DNA of 29,117 nt from RZZS01 sp964498755 (lineage in GTDB: Bacteria; Pseudomonadota; Alphaproteobacteria; Micavibrionales; Micavibrionaceae). The notes beneath the pieces were generated by a model. That model saw only the letters and a program-made list of their open reading frames with translations, had not been told where the DNA came from and did not search any database. Position numbers and translations under genes: made by a program. Below are positions 22,427 to 29,117 of the stretch, one piece after another; the stretch's first letter is position 1, and the number at the start of each line of letters is the position of its first letter. The stretch spans positions 1-29,117 of the forward strand of contig CAZCIB010000027.1 in the NCBI GenBank assembly GCA_964498755.1, written 5' to 3'.

Positions 22427-23509
22427 ATGTCAGCAGAGCCCGCGCGCAATACGCCAGCCGCCGAGTCCGTTCCCGATAATCTGAAAGTCCTGATCGTCAG
22501 CGACGCCTGGCACCCGCAGGTCAACGGCGTCGTCCGCACTTACGAGCATTTGAGCGAGGAAATGGAAAATCTCGGCGCGACAGTCAAGGTCATCGGCCCG
22601 GACGATTTTCCAAAGACCTTTCCGATGCCGGGCTATGCGGAGATTCGTCTTGCGCCGTTTCCCTATAAACGCCTGTGCGAAATGATAGACGCCTTTGCGC
22701 CAGATCATATACACGCCGCCGCCGAAGGTCCGCTGGGCTGGGCGACGCGGAAATACTGCCTCAAACACGGCAAAAAATTTACGACCTCTTACCACACGCA
22801 GTTCCCCGATTACACGGCCAAGCGCGTGGCGAAATTCCTGCCGTTTTTTTATAAGCCTGTGCGGGCGATGGCGCGCGGCTATATCCGCCATTTCCACAAG
22901 CATACGCACGCGATGATGGTGGCCACGCCCTCGCTGGAGCAGGAACTGAACGACTGGGATTTCAAGGTTCCGATGCACCGTCTGACGCGCGGCGTCAATA
23001 CGGATATCTTCTATCCGGGCGAAAAGAACCTGTTCCGCGATCTGCCGCAGCCCGTCGCGATTTATGTCGGGCGCGTGGCGATCGAAAAAAACCTCGAGGC
23101 GTTTCTGGACATGGACTGGGACGGTTCGAAAATCATCGTCGGCGACGGCCCCAGCATGGATTACCTGCAAAAGAAATATCCGGACGCGCATTTCGTCGGC
23201 AAGAAAATCGGCCATGATCTCGCCGACCATTACCGCTCGTCGGACGTGTTCGTCTTCCCCTCAAAGACCGACACCTTCGGGATCGTTCTGATCGAGGCTC
23301 TTGCCTGCGGCGTTCCCATCGCCGGGTATAACGTCATCGGCCCGAAGGACATCGTGACCGAACCTTATCTCGGCGTGATCGGCGATGATTTAAGCGCATG
23401 CAGCAAGGCCGCACTAAACTGCGGCAAGCCGGAAGACCGCTTTGAACATGTGAAAAGCACATACACATGGGTCATCGCGGCGAAGCAGTTCCTCGACGCG
23501 TTTACGTGA
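22427..23509 (+). CDS. GT4-family glycosyltransferase, MgtA/SqdX-like
   Basis: A 360-residue GT-B glycosyltransferase. The N-terminal domain has VSDAWHPQVNGVVRTYEHL (residues about 24-42), the acceptor-side signature of lipid mannosyl- and sulfoquinovosyl-type transferases. The C-terminal domain has YVGRVAIEKNLEAFL (about 211-225), IIVGDGPS and the donor-binding SKTDTFGIVLIEALACGVPI, where the usual EX7E motif is DX7E. It has no membrane helix and probably acts peripherally on a lipid such as diacylglycerol. Short ribosome-binding site AGGGA about ten bases before ATG. The sugar donor and acceptor cannot be told from sequence alone. Confidence 0.9.
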   Translation: MSAEPARNTPAAESVPDNLKVLIVSDAWHPQVNGVVRTYEHLSEEMENLGATVKVIGPDDFPKTFPMPGYAEIRLAPFPYKRLCEMIDAFAPDHIHAAAEGPLGWATRKYCLKHGKKFTTSYHTQFPDYTAKRVAKFLPFFYKPVRAMARGYIRHFHKHTHAMMVATPSLEQELNDWDFKVPMHRLTRGVNTDIFYPGEKNLFRDLPQPVAIYVGRVAIEKNLEAFLDMDWDGSKIIVGDGPSMDYLQKKYPDAHFVGKKIGHDLADHYRSSDVFVFPSKTDTFGIVLIEALACGVPIAGYNVIGPKDIVTEPYLGVIGDDLSACSKAALNCGKPEDRFEHVKSTYTWVIAAKQFLDAFT

Positions 23510-23529
23510 TCTATGCCACCTTTGGGGAG

Positions 23530-23546
23530 TGCGACAATTTGTCGCA
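23530..23546. promoter_or_regulatory. Perfect 8+1+8 dyad upstream of the orphan small gene
   Basis: TGCGACAA-T-TTGTCGCA is a perfect 8-base dyad with a one-base centre. It lies 69 bases before the 125-residue gene and 20 bases after the glycosyltransferase stop. Size suits a dimeric repressor; no regulator is identified. It lacks the stem length and T-run of a terminator. Confidence 0.45.
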
Positions 23547-23614
23547 TGGACATCCGTCTAAATTTATGTAAATAAAAGACGCAGTGTGGTTTGTACAAGT
23601 AATGGAGGGAAAGC

Positions 23615-23992
23615 ATGCGTTCCATGAGAGATCAAGAACGGGACCTATTCGGAGATCAACGGGATGGCTCAAAACATGAGGTATTCCTTGATGTTGGCGG
23701 AGATGTAAGTAATGCCCCTCTGTTTCGGCTCGGTGAAAATGGCCCCCTCGTACGCGCCTGGGACTACGCTGGCGAGAAACTGCGTCCTGAGGAGTCACAA
23801 CCTCCAAAAGTCGAGTTTGGAGAGAACGATACGCGTGTGGTAGAAAGCTGGCCAAGAGACGACTTGATTACAGTCGAGTCAGCGAAAGAACGCAAAATAG
23901 AGAGGCCCGTTGGCGAGCCGCCAGGTGCGCATAAATGGTCAAGAAAGCCGGATGCGTTCGATTCTCGTCGCAGGCCAAGACGTTGTCCTTGA
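23615..23992 (+). CDS. Hypothetical small hydrophilic protein
   Basis: A 125-residue frame starting MRSMRDQERDLFGDQRDG. A good ribosome-binding site GGAGG lies six bases before the ATG. The protein is very hydrophilic, rich in Asp, Glu and Arg, has no Cys or membrane segment, and ends with a basic RRRPRRCP tail apart from its single Cys. I recognise no family. It reads as probably disordered. It lies between the glycosyltransferase and repeat-rich DNA and may be lineage-specific. Evidence for coding is the ribosome-binding site, a long open frame and the upstream dyad; base composition is slightly unlike neighbours. Confidence 0.5.
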   Translation: MRSMRDQERDLFGDQRDGSKHEVFLDVGGDVSNAPLFRLGENGPLVRAWDYAGEKLRPEESQPPKVEFGENDTRVVESWPRDDLITVESAKERKIERPVGEPPGAHKWSRKPDAFDSRRRPRRCP

Positions 23993-24065
23993 AGAATCTC
24001 GGGAGGACCCCATGACTATGGCGCACTGCGTCAAAAAATGAAAGGGACAGGACTTTTGTTTTTTT

Positions 24066-24120
24066 ACCGCCAAGACGCCAGGGATCGCCAGGAGTCCTGG
24101 CGCGTATAGCGTGTCTGGCG
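24066..24120. repeat. Dispersed repeat of the ACCGC(A/C)AAGACGCCAGG type, second copy
   Basis: ACCGCCAAGACGCCAGG then GATCGCCAGGAG, CTGGCG and TCTGGCG words form an imperfect palindrome of CGCCAG/CTGGCG units. It matches the copy near 774. It is preceded by a T-rich stretch (24047-24065). Together with 24173-24246 it fills most of the 338-base gap 23993-24330, in which I see no gene. Confidence 0.65.
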
Positions 24121-24172
24121 ATTATAGTGGACTGAATACTTAATGCGCCATCCGCTCTGGCTTTTATTTTTA

Positions 24173-24246
24173 AAACTACAGAGCGCGCAGAGACCGCAGA
24201 GAATACAGCTCTTAAAACTCTGCGCCCTCTGCGATCTCTGTAGTTT
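24173..24246. repeat. Palindromic intergenic repeat, 29-base arms
   Basis: The left arm begins AAACTACAGAG and carries GCAGAG words. The right arm ends CTCTGTAGTTT and is its near reverse complement; the loop is about 16 bases. Arm length, loop length and the AAC(C/T)AC plus CAG(A/C)G pattern resemble 829-904, suggesting divergent copies of one family. Confidence 0.8.
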
Positions 24247-24330
24247 AGAGATTTTCGAGGCAAAAATCTGGGGCTTAAAAATGGATCATTATTTCTGCAA
24301 TGGGCATAGAAAACCTCAGGGAATGACGCT

Positions 24331-25284
24331 TTAACCCTCCCCCAGATTCATCTGCAGGCCTAAGAACGCCGGGTGCGGGTGCAGGATCACGTAAGTTGGT
24401 ATTGGCTCCATGTAGAACCGCAACCGGCCCTTGGATTCGAAGTTTTCGCGGAACGGCGAGCGTTCGATAAAATCGCCGAGTTTCGGTACGATCCCGCCGC
24501 CGATATAAACGCCGCCGAACGCGCCGATCGTCAGCGCAAGATTGCCCGCGACGCGTCCGAGGACGGCCATCATCAATTCCAGGGATTCGGCGCAGACCTC
24601 GCAGCCGCCCTCCATGGCGAGCTGGCTGATTTCATGCGCCTCACGCTCGGGGATATCGATGCGCGCGTCAATCATACGAATAGCGTTATGCAGGTTGACA
24701 AGCCCCTTGCCGGAACACACGCGCTCGGCGGAGACATGACTGTACTTATGCAGCAGAACCTCGATAATGTTGAACTCCCGCTGTGAAATCACGGGCAGCG
24801 TGACATGCCCGCCCTCGGCCGGCAGCGCGTGATATTCGTCTCCATCATGAAACAGGCTGGCTACGCCCAGACCCGTGCCGGGGCCGATCACGCCGACCGG
24901 CGCCTTCTCGCGCGGCTTGCCGCCGCCGACCTGCCGGACTTCTTCGGCCTTTAAGTGCGGCACGCATAAGGCAATCGCCTCGAAATCGTTGTAAAGCTTG
25001 AGCGATTTAAAGCCGAGCAAGTCCCGCAGCCCGGACACGGAAAAATGCCATGGCATGTTGGTGGCCTTGAACACGTCGCCATGCACCGGCCCGGCGATGG
25101 CGAACGCGCCGCTTTTTGGCGTTTCTTTTAAGGCAAGATCGGCGAAATACTTCTCAACGGCTTCCTTCGGCCCCGGGAAGTCTGCGCATTTATAGATTAG
25201 CTCGTCATGATAGCCCGAGTCATCGGCAAGCGCAAAACGCGCATTCGTCCCGCCTATATCGGCTATCAGTCCGTATTTGGGCAT
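24331..25284 (-). CDS. glk: Glucokinase
   Basis: A 317-residue cytosolic kinase of the bacterial Glk (ROK-unrelated) family that converts glucose and ATP to glucose 6-phosphate. ADIGGTNARFAL (8-19) is the phosphate-binding loop, Asp100 in LYNDFEAIA is the catalytic base (same position as in E. coli Glk), and GVIGPGTGLGVA near 131-142 and LPAEGGHV near 154-161 bind ATP and glucose. Length is normal. It lies directly downstream of the GH15 enzyme on the same strand with a 47-base gap, implying that glucose released by GH15 is phosphorylated here. Confidence 0.95.
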   Translation of the reverse strand: MPKYGLIADIGGTNARFALADDSGYHDELIYKCADFPGPKEAVEKYFADLALKETPKSGAFAIAGPVHGDVFKATNMPWHFSVSGLRDLLGFKSLKLYNDFEAIALCVPHLKAEEVRQVGGGKPREKAPVGVIGPGTGLGVASLFHDGDEYHALPAEGGHVTLPVISQREFNIIEVLLHKYSHVSAERVCSGKGLVNLHNAIRMIDARIDIPEREAHEISQLAMEGGCEVCAESLELMMAVLGRVAGNLALTIGAFGGVYIGGGIVPKLGDFIERSPFRENFESKGRLRFYMEPIPTYVILHPHPAFLGLQMNLGEG

Positions 25285-25299
25285 TGGTTTCTCTTCGTT

Positions 25300-25325
25300 G
25301 CTGATTAGCTAATTAGCCAATCAGC
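25300..25325. repeat. Octamer micro-array between GH15 and glucokinase genes
   Basis: Three near-identical 8-base words, TGATTAGC, TAATTAGC and CAATCAGC, in tandem; outer GCTGATT and AATCAGC also form a dyad. It lies six bases past the GH15 stop and 15 bases before the glucokinase start, within the ribosome-binding-site region, so it may affect glk expression. Confidence 0.65.
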
Positions 25326-25331
25326 CTTCCA

Positions 25332-27149
25332 TTATATCGCCTCATGCCAGGTCTTTGACAGGCGCATCGCCGAGTTGATCAGCCCGACCATGGAGTAGGT
25401 CTGCGGGAAGTTCCCCCAGAGTTCTCCCGTTTTAAAGTCGAGGTCTTCGGAGAGCAACCCGACATGGTTGCGCTTGGTCAGCATCCACTCGAATTTATCG
25501 CGCGCTTCCTCGACCCGTCCAATCGCCGCCAGCGCGTCGATATACCAGAACGTGCACACGGTAAACGCGACCTCCGGCTTTCCTGTATCGTCCTCATAGA
25601 CGTGACGGTATAAAAGACCGTCATTGACAAGCTCGCGTTCAATCGCTTCGACGGTCTTGACGAATTTCGGGTCCTTCGCCTCCACAAACCCGACCTCGTG
25701 CAACAGAAGCAGCGATGCGTCCAGATGCTCGCCATCAAACGGTTCGACGAAAGTCTGTTTCTCCTCGTTCCAGGCGCGCGCCATGATGCCTTCATACATC
25801 TTGTCCGCCTGCTCGCGCCAGTACACCGTACGTTCAAGCAGCTTGAGCTGTTCGGCGATTTTCGCGAGGCGATCACAGGCCACCCAGCACATGACGGCGG
25901 AAAAGGTATGCACGCGCCCGATCGTGCGGAATTCCCAGATCCCGGCGTCCGGCTTGTCCCAGTTCTTCACGGCGCTCTCGCCAAACGTTTCGAGCCTCTG
26001 GAAGTCCTCACGGGTGCCGGGCCGCGTCAGGCGCTTGTCAAAAAACGCCTGCGTCAGGCCAAGGATCACGCAGCCCCAGACGTCGTTTTGCTGTTGCAGA
26101 TAGGCCTGGTTGCCGATGCGCACCGGTCCCTGCCCCCGGTAACCGTGCAGTTGCCGGGCCTCATGCTCTTCGATCCTGTCCTGCAGCGATATGCCGTAAA
26201 GCGGCTGAAGATCTTTGCCTTCGGCCATCATCGCGGCGTTCATGATATAACGCAGATAATCCTCCATGGATTTCGTCGTGCTCAGGCGGTTCAGCGCGTT
26301 AATCACGAACAGCGAATCCCGCATCCAGCAATAGCGGTAATCCCAATTGCGCTTCGAGTGCGGCGATTCCGGAATCGACGTCGTCATGGCCGCGACGACC
26401 GCGCCCGTCTCGTCAAACGTACTGAGTTTCAGCGTAATCGCCGAACGGATGATCTCATCCTGCCACTCAAACGGCAGGGCGAGGTTGCGGGAGAATTCGC
26501 GCCAATAGCGGATGGTCTCCTCCAGATGCTTGCGCCCGGCCCCGTCAACGGAACTGGTCAGGGCCTCGTCCGGGCCAAGGATAAAGGTATAGCTCTTGTC
26601 GACCAGAAACGGCTTTTCATCACGGATATAGGTGATCGAGGCGTCCGTAGTCAGACGCAATATCATATCCGAGGAGATAAAGCGCACATGGTTGCCGCCG
26701 CGCGTCACGACGGGCGGCGTCGCGCCGTAGTTGAAGCGTGGGCGCAGGCAGACCGTCAGCCTGGGCGCGCCGCTCACCGGCTCGACAATACGGCAGATCG
26801 TCGACGGCTTGAAATAGCGGTTGTAATGCGTGTAGCGCGGCGCAAAATCCGTGACGCGGACGCAGCCGCCATGCTTGTCATAGAGATACGTTACCAGTAC
26901 GGCCGTGTTGTCGATGTAATGCTGTTCACTGCGGTCGAAATCGACAATATCAAAATCCCAGAATCCCCATTCCGGCGTATCCTGTCCGGGATCGTCGGAG
27001 CCGTTCAGAAGCGAGCAGAATACCGGGTCACCGTCAAAATGCGGCAGGCAAGACCAGACAATGTTCGCGCGCCGGTCAATCAGGGCGCTAAACGAACAGT
27101 TGCCGATCATGGCGAGATTCAGATCGGAAGTTTCCGGTTTTTGCGTCAT
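25332..27149 (-). CDS. GH15 glycoside hydrolase, trehalase/glucoamylase-like
   Basis: A 605-residue enzyme. An N-terminal beta-sandwich domain (DLNLAMIGNCSFSALIDRRANIVWSCLPHFD start) precedes the (alpha/alpha)6 barrel of GH15. Key motifs are NWDYRYCWMRDS near residue 266, QNDVWGCVILGL near 345, and the C-terminal GLLSEDLDFKTGELWGNFPQTYS near 556-578 with the putative catalytic base. This long bacterial GH15 type, without a signal peptide, includes cytosolic trehalases and glucoamylase-like enzymes, both of which yield glucose. Glucokinase follows on the same strand. It is divergent from the cyclotransferase-like gene over a 146-base gap in which no clear promoter is visible. Confidence 0.92.
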   Translation of the reverse strand: MTQKPETSDLNLAMIGNCSFSALIDRRANIVWSCLPHFDGDPVFCSLLNGSDDPGQDTPEWGFWDFDIVDFDRSEQHYIDNTAVLVTYLYDKHGGCVRVTDFAPRYTHYNRYFKPSTICRIVEPVSGAPRLTVCLRPRFNYGATPPVVTRGGNHVRFISSDMILRLTTDASITYIRDEKPFLVDKSYTFILGPDEALTSSVDGAGRKHLEETIRYWREFSRNLALPFEWQDEIIRSAITLKLSTFDETGAVVAAMTTSIPESPHSKRNWDYRYCWMRDSLFVINALNRLSTTKSMEDYLRYIMNAAMMAEGKDLQPLYGISLQDRIEEHEARQLHGYRGQGPVRIGNQAYLQQQNDVWGCVILGLTQAFFDKRLTRPGTREDFQRLETFGESAVKNWDKPDAGIWEFRTIGRVHTFSAVMCWVACDRLAKIAEQLKLLERTVYWREQADKMYEGIMARAWNEEKQTFVEPFDGEHLDASLLLLHEVGFVEAKDPKFVKTVEAIERELVNDGLLYRHVYEDDTGKPEVAFTVCTFWYIDALAAIGRVEEARDKFEWMLTKRNHVGLLSEDLDFKTGELWGNFPQTYSMVGLINSAMRLSKTWHEAI

Positions 27150-27295
27150 TTTTTATGCCTGCCTGTCTTGTCTGTTACCGCCTCGGGAATATGTCACACT
27201 AGCGTACAAAAACAAGCCCTATTTGTTCCACTTTGCCGGCGTTGTTGTTCAAAAGTAAAGCCGGACGGAAAAAACTGAAACGGGAGCGGTAAAAA

Positions 27296-27721
27296 TTGCA
27301 CACGGTGTTTGTTTACGGAACGCTCAAGCGCGGCGACCGCAACCACTATCTTCTGGCAAATTCCGAATTTCTGGGCGAAGCCCGGACGCGCGCCCCGGTC
27401 TGGCGGCTCGTGGAAATCTGCGAGCCCGGCCATTACCCCTACCCTGCGGCGGAAGAGCATGGCAACGGCCATATCTTCGGGGAGGTTTACCGGGTGGACG
27501 CCGCGACGCTCGCGGCCCTTGACGCGCTGGAAGCCGAAGGCGAGGACTATGTGCGCAAAAAAATAGAGGTCGCCGGCTTTGAGGATGTCAGGACGTATAT
27601 CGGCATGATGACGGAACACAGGTTTGAAGCCTCGCCGCGCATAATCCGGACGGAATCCGGCTATTTCTGGCGCGGCGATGATCTTGCCTGTGGACATGAC
27701 CCAAAGAGTCTTTGCCTTTAA
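27296..27721 (+). CDS. Gamma-glutamylcyclotransferase-like (GGCT/AIG2) protein
   Basis: A 141-residue protein with the family start FVYGTLKRGDRNH (residues 5-17), which forms the substrate-binding loop, and LDALEAEGEDYVRKKIEV near 80-97 holding the probable catalytic Glu. Family members act on gamma-glutamyl amino acids or related amides. The likely start is TTG at 27296 with GGGAG nine bases upstream; GTG at 27305 is an alternative. cpdR follows after 47 bases on the same strand. Substrate is not determinable here. Confidence 0.85.
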   Translation: MHTVFVYGTLKRGDRNHYLLANSEFLGEARTRAPVWRLVEICEPGHYPYPAAEEHGNGHIFGEVYRVDAATLAALDALEAEGEDYVRKKIEVAGFEDVRTYIGMMTEHRFEASPRIIRTESGYFWRGDDLACGHDPKSLCL

Positions 27722-27768
27722 CCCCGGGAATCGTTTCCAATAATTATAGAAGCGGAAAGGACAAGAGC

Positions 27769-28131
27769 ATGGCAAAAATCCTCTTGGCTGAAGACGACGC
27801 GTCCATGCGCAACTTTCTGAAGATGGCCCTGGCCAAAGCCGGGCACGAGGTTACCGCCTGCCGCAACGGGCTTGAGGCGCTGGCCGTTCTCGAAGACGAC
27901 CGCTCTTACGAATTGCTGCTGGCCGATATCGTCATGCCGGGCATGGACGGTATCGAGCTTTCGCAAAAAGCCGCGCAGGTCAGCGAGTCGATCAAGGTCA
28001 TGTTTATCACGGGCTTCGCCGCCGTGGCCATGGGCAGCCGCGACACGTCGACAAGCAACGCCCGCGTGCTCTCCAAGCCGTTCCATTTAAAAGAGCTCGT
28101 CGATCAGGTCGGGGATATACTTGCGGCTTAG
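27769..28131 (+). CDS. cpdR: CpdR response regulator, ClpXP adaptor
   Basis: A 120-residue stand-alone receiver from ATG at 27769 (GGAAAGGA upstream); a longer in-frame start at 27712 is unlikely. MAKILLAEDDASMRNFL, Asp53 in LLLADIVMPGMDGIEL, then VMFITGFAAVA and ARVLSKPFHLKELVD are diagnostic of CpdR. Unphosphorylated CpdR primes ClpXP to degrade cell-cycle proteins in Caulobacter; phosphate comes from CckA-ChpT. It ends in Ala-Ala, which in Caulobacter CpdR is, as I recall, needed for its own ClpXP turnover. It is the best taxonomic marker in the window for Alphaproteobacteria. Confidence 0.94.
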   Translation: MAKILLAEDDASMRNFLKMALAKAGHEVTACRNGLEALAVLEDDRSYELLLADIVMPGMDGIELSQKAAQVSESIKVMFITGFAAVAMGSRDTSTSNARVLSKPFHLKELVDQVGDILAA

Positions 28132-28140
28132 GAGTCGACG

Positions 28141-28201
28141 GTTGGCAGTCGACAGTTGGAGCTAAGAGAAAGCTGCCAACTGCCTGCTTTCAACTGCCAA
28201 C
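28141..28201. repeat. Inverted CAACTGC/GCAGTTG heptamer repeat between cpdR and ompW
   Basis: Left part GTTGGCAGTCGACAGTTGG followed by AGCT; right part AGCTGCCAACTGCC and CAACTGCCAAC. The arms are inverted copies and can form a hairpin around the AAGAGAA loop. It fills the space between the convergent cpdR and ompW-like stops, where a bidirectional terminator would be expected, but no T-run follows. Confidence 0.75.
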
Positions 28202-28854
28202 TAAAACTTATAACCAACGCCTGCGCCGACGATCCACGGGTCGATCGAGACTTCGCCGTCAAGCTTCGTCGCGCCGAGATCGATCTCGACGTCCGTTTCG
28301 ATCCAGACCTTTTTCACGTCGAGATTAACGAACCAGTTTCCCGACACCGGCACGTCCACCCCGGCCTGCAGCGCGAGACCGAAGCTGTCGTCGTAGTCAA
28401 TGCGCGTGACCGGCGCGTCGAATTCCTCATCGAAGAACGTCGTATAGTTCACGCCCGCGCCGACATAGGGGCTGATTTTGCGTTTCGTTACCGGATCGAA
28501 GTGATACTGCAAGGTCAGCGTCGGCGGCAGCAGCCAGACCTCGCCAAGATCCACGTCGCCTGCGCTCGATTTTTCATGATTGAGATCATGCGGCGTCACG
28601 GCGGCGATCAGTTCGGCGGCGATGTGATCGGTAAAGAAATAGGTGACGTCCAGCTCGGGCACGACCTGGTTGCTGATATCGGTGTTGCCGCCGACGGGGC
28701 GGACGTCCTGCTCCTCGACGGGAATAACGCCGACCGCGCGCCCGCGCAGCAGGATATCGCCCTGCTTCTTCCATGTTTCCGCGGCGGCCTCGCCTGCGCA
28801 TAAGAGCAGAGCCAGCGCCGCGCATCCGTATTTCAACCCCTTTGCAATGTTCAT
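28201..28854 (-). CDS. ompW: OmpW-family outer-membrane porin
   Basis: A 217-residue protein from ATG at 28854, chosen because GAGG lies seven bases upstream; ATG at 28866 has no such site. Signal peptide (GCAALALLLCAGEAAA), then an eight-strand barrel: GDILLRGRAVGVIP early, PELDVTYFFTDHIAAELIAAVTPH near 80-103, PTLTLQYHF, ISPYVGAGVNYTTFF and terminal IVGAGVGYKF with C-terminal Phe, a BAM recognition end. OmpW forms a small hydrophobic channel. A perfect FNR-type box lies 87 bases upstream. In E. coli, ompW responds to FNR, which fits. Confidence 0.93.
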   Translation of the reverse strand: MNIAKGLKYGCAALALLLCAGEAAAETWKKQGDILLRGRAVGVIPVEEQDVRPVGGNTDISNQVVPELDVTYFFTDHIAAELIAAVTPHDLNHEKSSAGDVDLGEVWLLPPTLTLQYHFDPVTKRKISPYVGAGVNYTTFFDEEFDAPVTRIDYDDSFGLALQAGVDVPVSGNWFVNLDVKKVWIETDVEIDLGATKLDGEVSIDPWIVGAGVGYKF

Positions 28855-28940
28855 GTCAGACCTCATTTGCGTTGCGATTTAAGTGTTGCGTTTTAAACGG
28901 AATCATACTGTAACAATGCCCTGTAACGGGAAGGAAGATA

Positions 28941-28954
28941 TTGATTATGATCAA
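28941..28954. promoter_or_regulatory. Perfect FNR/Anr-type box upstream of ompW
   Basis: TTGAT-TATG-ATCAA matches the FNR/FixK-family consensus TTGAT-N4-ATCAA in all ten consensus bases. Its centre is 93 bases from the ompW ATG. A weak -10-like CATTGT would put a start about 41.5 bases downstream of the box centre (class II geometry). The tRNA-Val on the other side is a less likely target. Confidence 0.7.
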
Positions 28955-29063
28955 CTTTTCTGTGTAAATCTGATCAGACGGACCAAACGCCGCGCAAACG
29001 CGCTTGCATTCAGCGCCGTCCTGTGGCAGTAAGATAATCCTTCAAGGTTAAAAATATCTTACC

Positions 29064-29117
29064 GGGCGGTTAGCTCAGCGGGAGAGCACTACGTTGACAT
29101 CGTAGGGGTCACTGGTT
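29064..29117 (+). tRNA. tRNA-Val (GAC), 3' part cut by window end
   Basis: Begins GGGCGGTTAGCTCAGCGGGAGAGC with acceptor and D-arm. The anticodon stem CTACG/CGTAG encloses loop TTGACAT, anticodon GAC, so valine. The T-arm begins (CACTGGTT) and the window ends. An 8-base inverted repeat GTAAGATA (29029-29036) and TATCTTAC (29055-29062) lies immediately upstream. Confidence 0.95.

Noticed and set aside
23925..23985. A TTCGATT segment resembling a tRNA T-arm, as a possible tRNA remnant or attachment site
   Set aside because: The flanking stem is imperfect, no other tRNA arms are present, and no integrase lies nearby.
23868..24263. A minus-strand 131-residue ORF
   Set aside because: It runs through two palindromic repeats and is antisense to the end of the 125-residue gene; no ribosome-binding site or domain.
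25698..27278. A 526-residue open frame on the plus strand
   Set aside because: It lies antisense to the GH15 gene, whose motifs are unmistakable. The plus-strand product has no recognisable domain and an Arg-rich composition typical of a GC-rich shadow frame.

Overview
The window looks like a chromosomal stretch of an alphaproteobacterium at roughly mid-50s percent GC. Evidence is a clear CpdR homologue (ClpXP adaptor of the alphaproteobacterial cell-cycle circuit), several alphaproteobacterial-style two-component proteins, a DUF1365/CFA-like/FAD-oxidoreductase lipid cluster, and many dispersed palindromic repeats. A Rhodospirillales- or Micavibrio-like organism is my guess; the sequence alone does not settle it.

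Layout. (1) 1-7116, all minus: a lipid-modification cluster running FAD oxidoreductase, DUF1365, CFA-like methyltransferase, chalcone-isomerase-like secreted protein, MFS permease, DUF3833 lipoprotein, SDR (cut by the window edge). Several junctions overlap, so it is probably one operon, although an 88-base palindromic repeat sits between the first two genes. Two further palindromic repeats lie in frame inside coding sequences. (2) 7191-9299, minus: an EnvZ/OmpR-like kinase/regulator pair 31 bases downstream of tRNA-Phe(GAA). (3) 9479-15869: a signalling block with a CheY-like regulator plus an Hpt-like protein (+), a Cys-rich membrane protein, a CheY-like regulator coupled to a LOV-like hybrid kinase (-), and a divergent YjbH-type outer-membrane protein (+). 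(4) 15882-19910: an accessory-looking region with ParDE- and HigBA-type toxin-antitoxin pairs, a leucine-dehydrogenase-like protein whose catalytic Lys is replaced by His, a 59-codon small ORF with a strong ribosome-binding site, and an AT-richer gene resembling ELM1 proteins. (5) 19907-23992: RluA-family pseudouridine synthase, a secreted propeller-like protein, a GT4 glycosyltransferase, and an orphan small protein. (6) 24331-28131: GH15 trehalase/glucoamylase-like enzyme with glucokinase, a gamma-glutamylcyclotransferase-like protein, and CpdR. (7) 28201-29117: OmpW-like porin with a perfect FNR-type box upstream, then the start of tRNA-Val(GAC).

How the genes may work together. The minus-strand lipid cluster probably modifies unsaturated membrane acyl chains. 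Its CFA-like enzyme lacks two residues that bind bicarbonate in E. coli CFA synthase, so its product may not be a cyclopropane; a methylated or furan-type product is possible. GH15 plus glucokinase would turn trehalose or a maltodextrin into glucose 6-phosphate.

The strongest leads are the Lys-to-His change in the dehydrogenase, the palindromic repeats inside genes, the heptamer arrays abutting gene ends, the LOV-like kinase without its photoactive Cys, and the FNR box at ompW. I found no CRISPR array, insertion sequence, integrase or phage gene.
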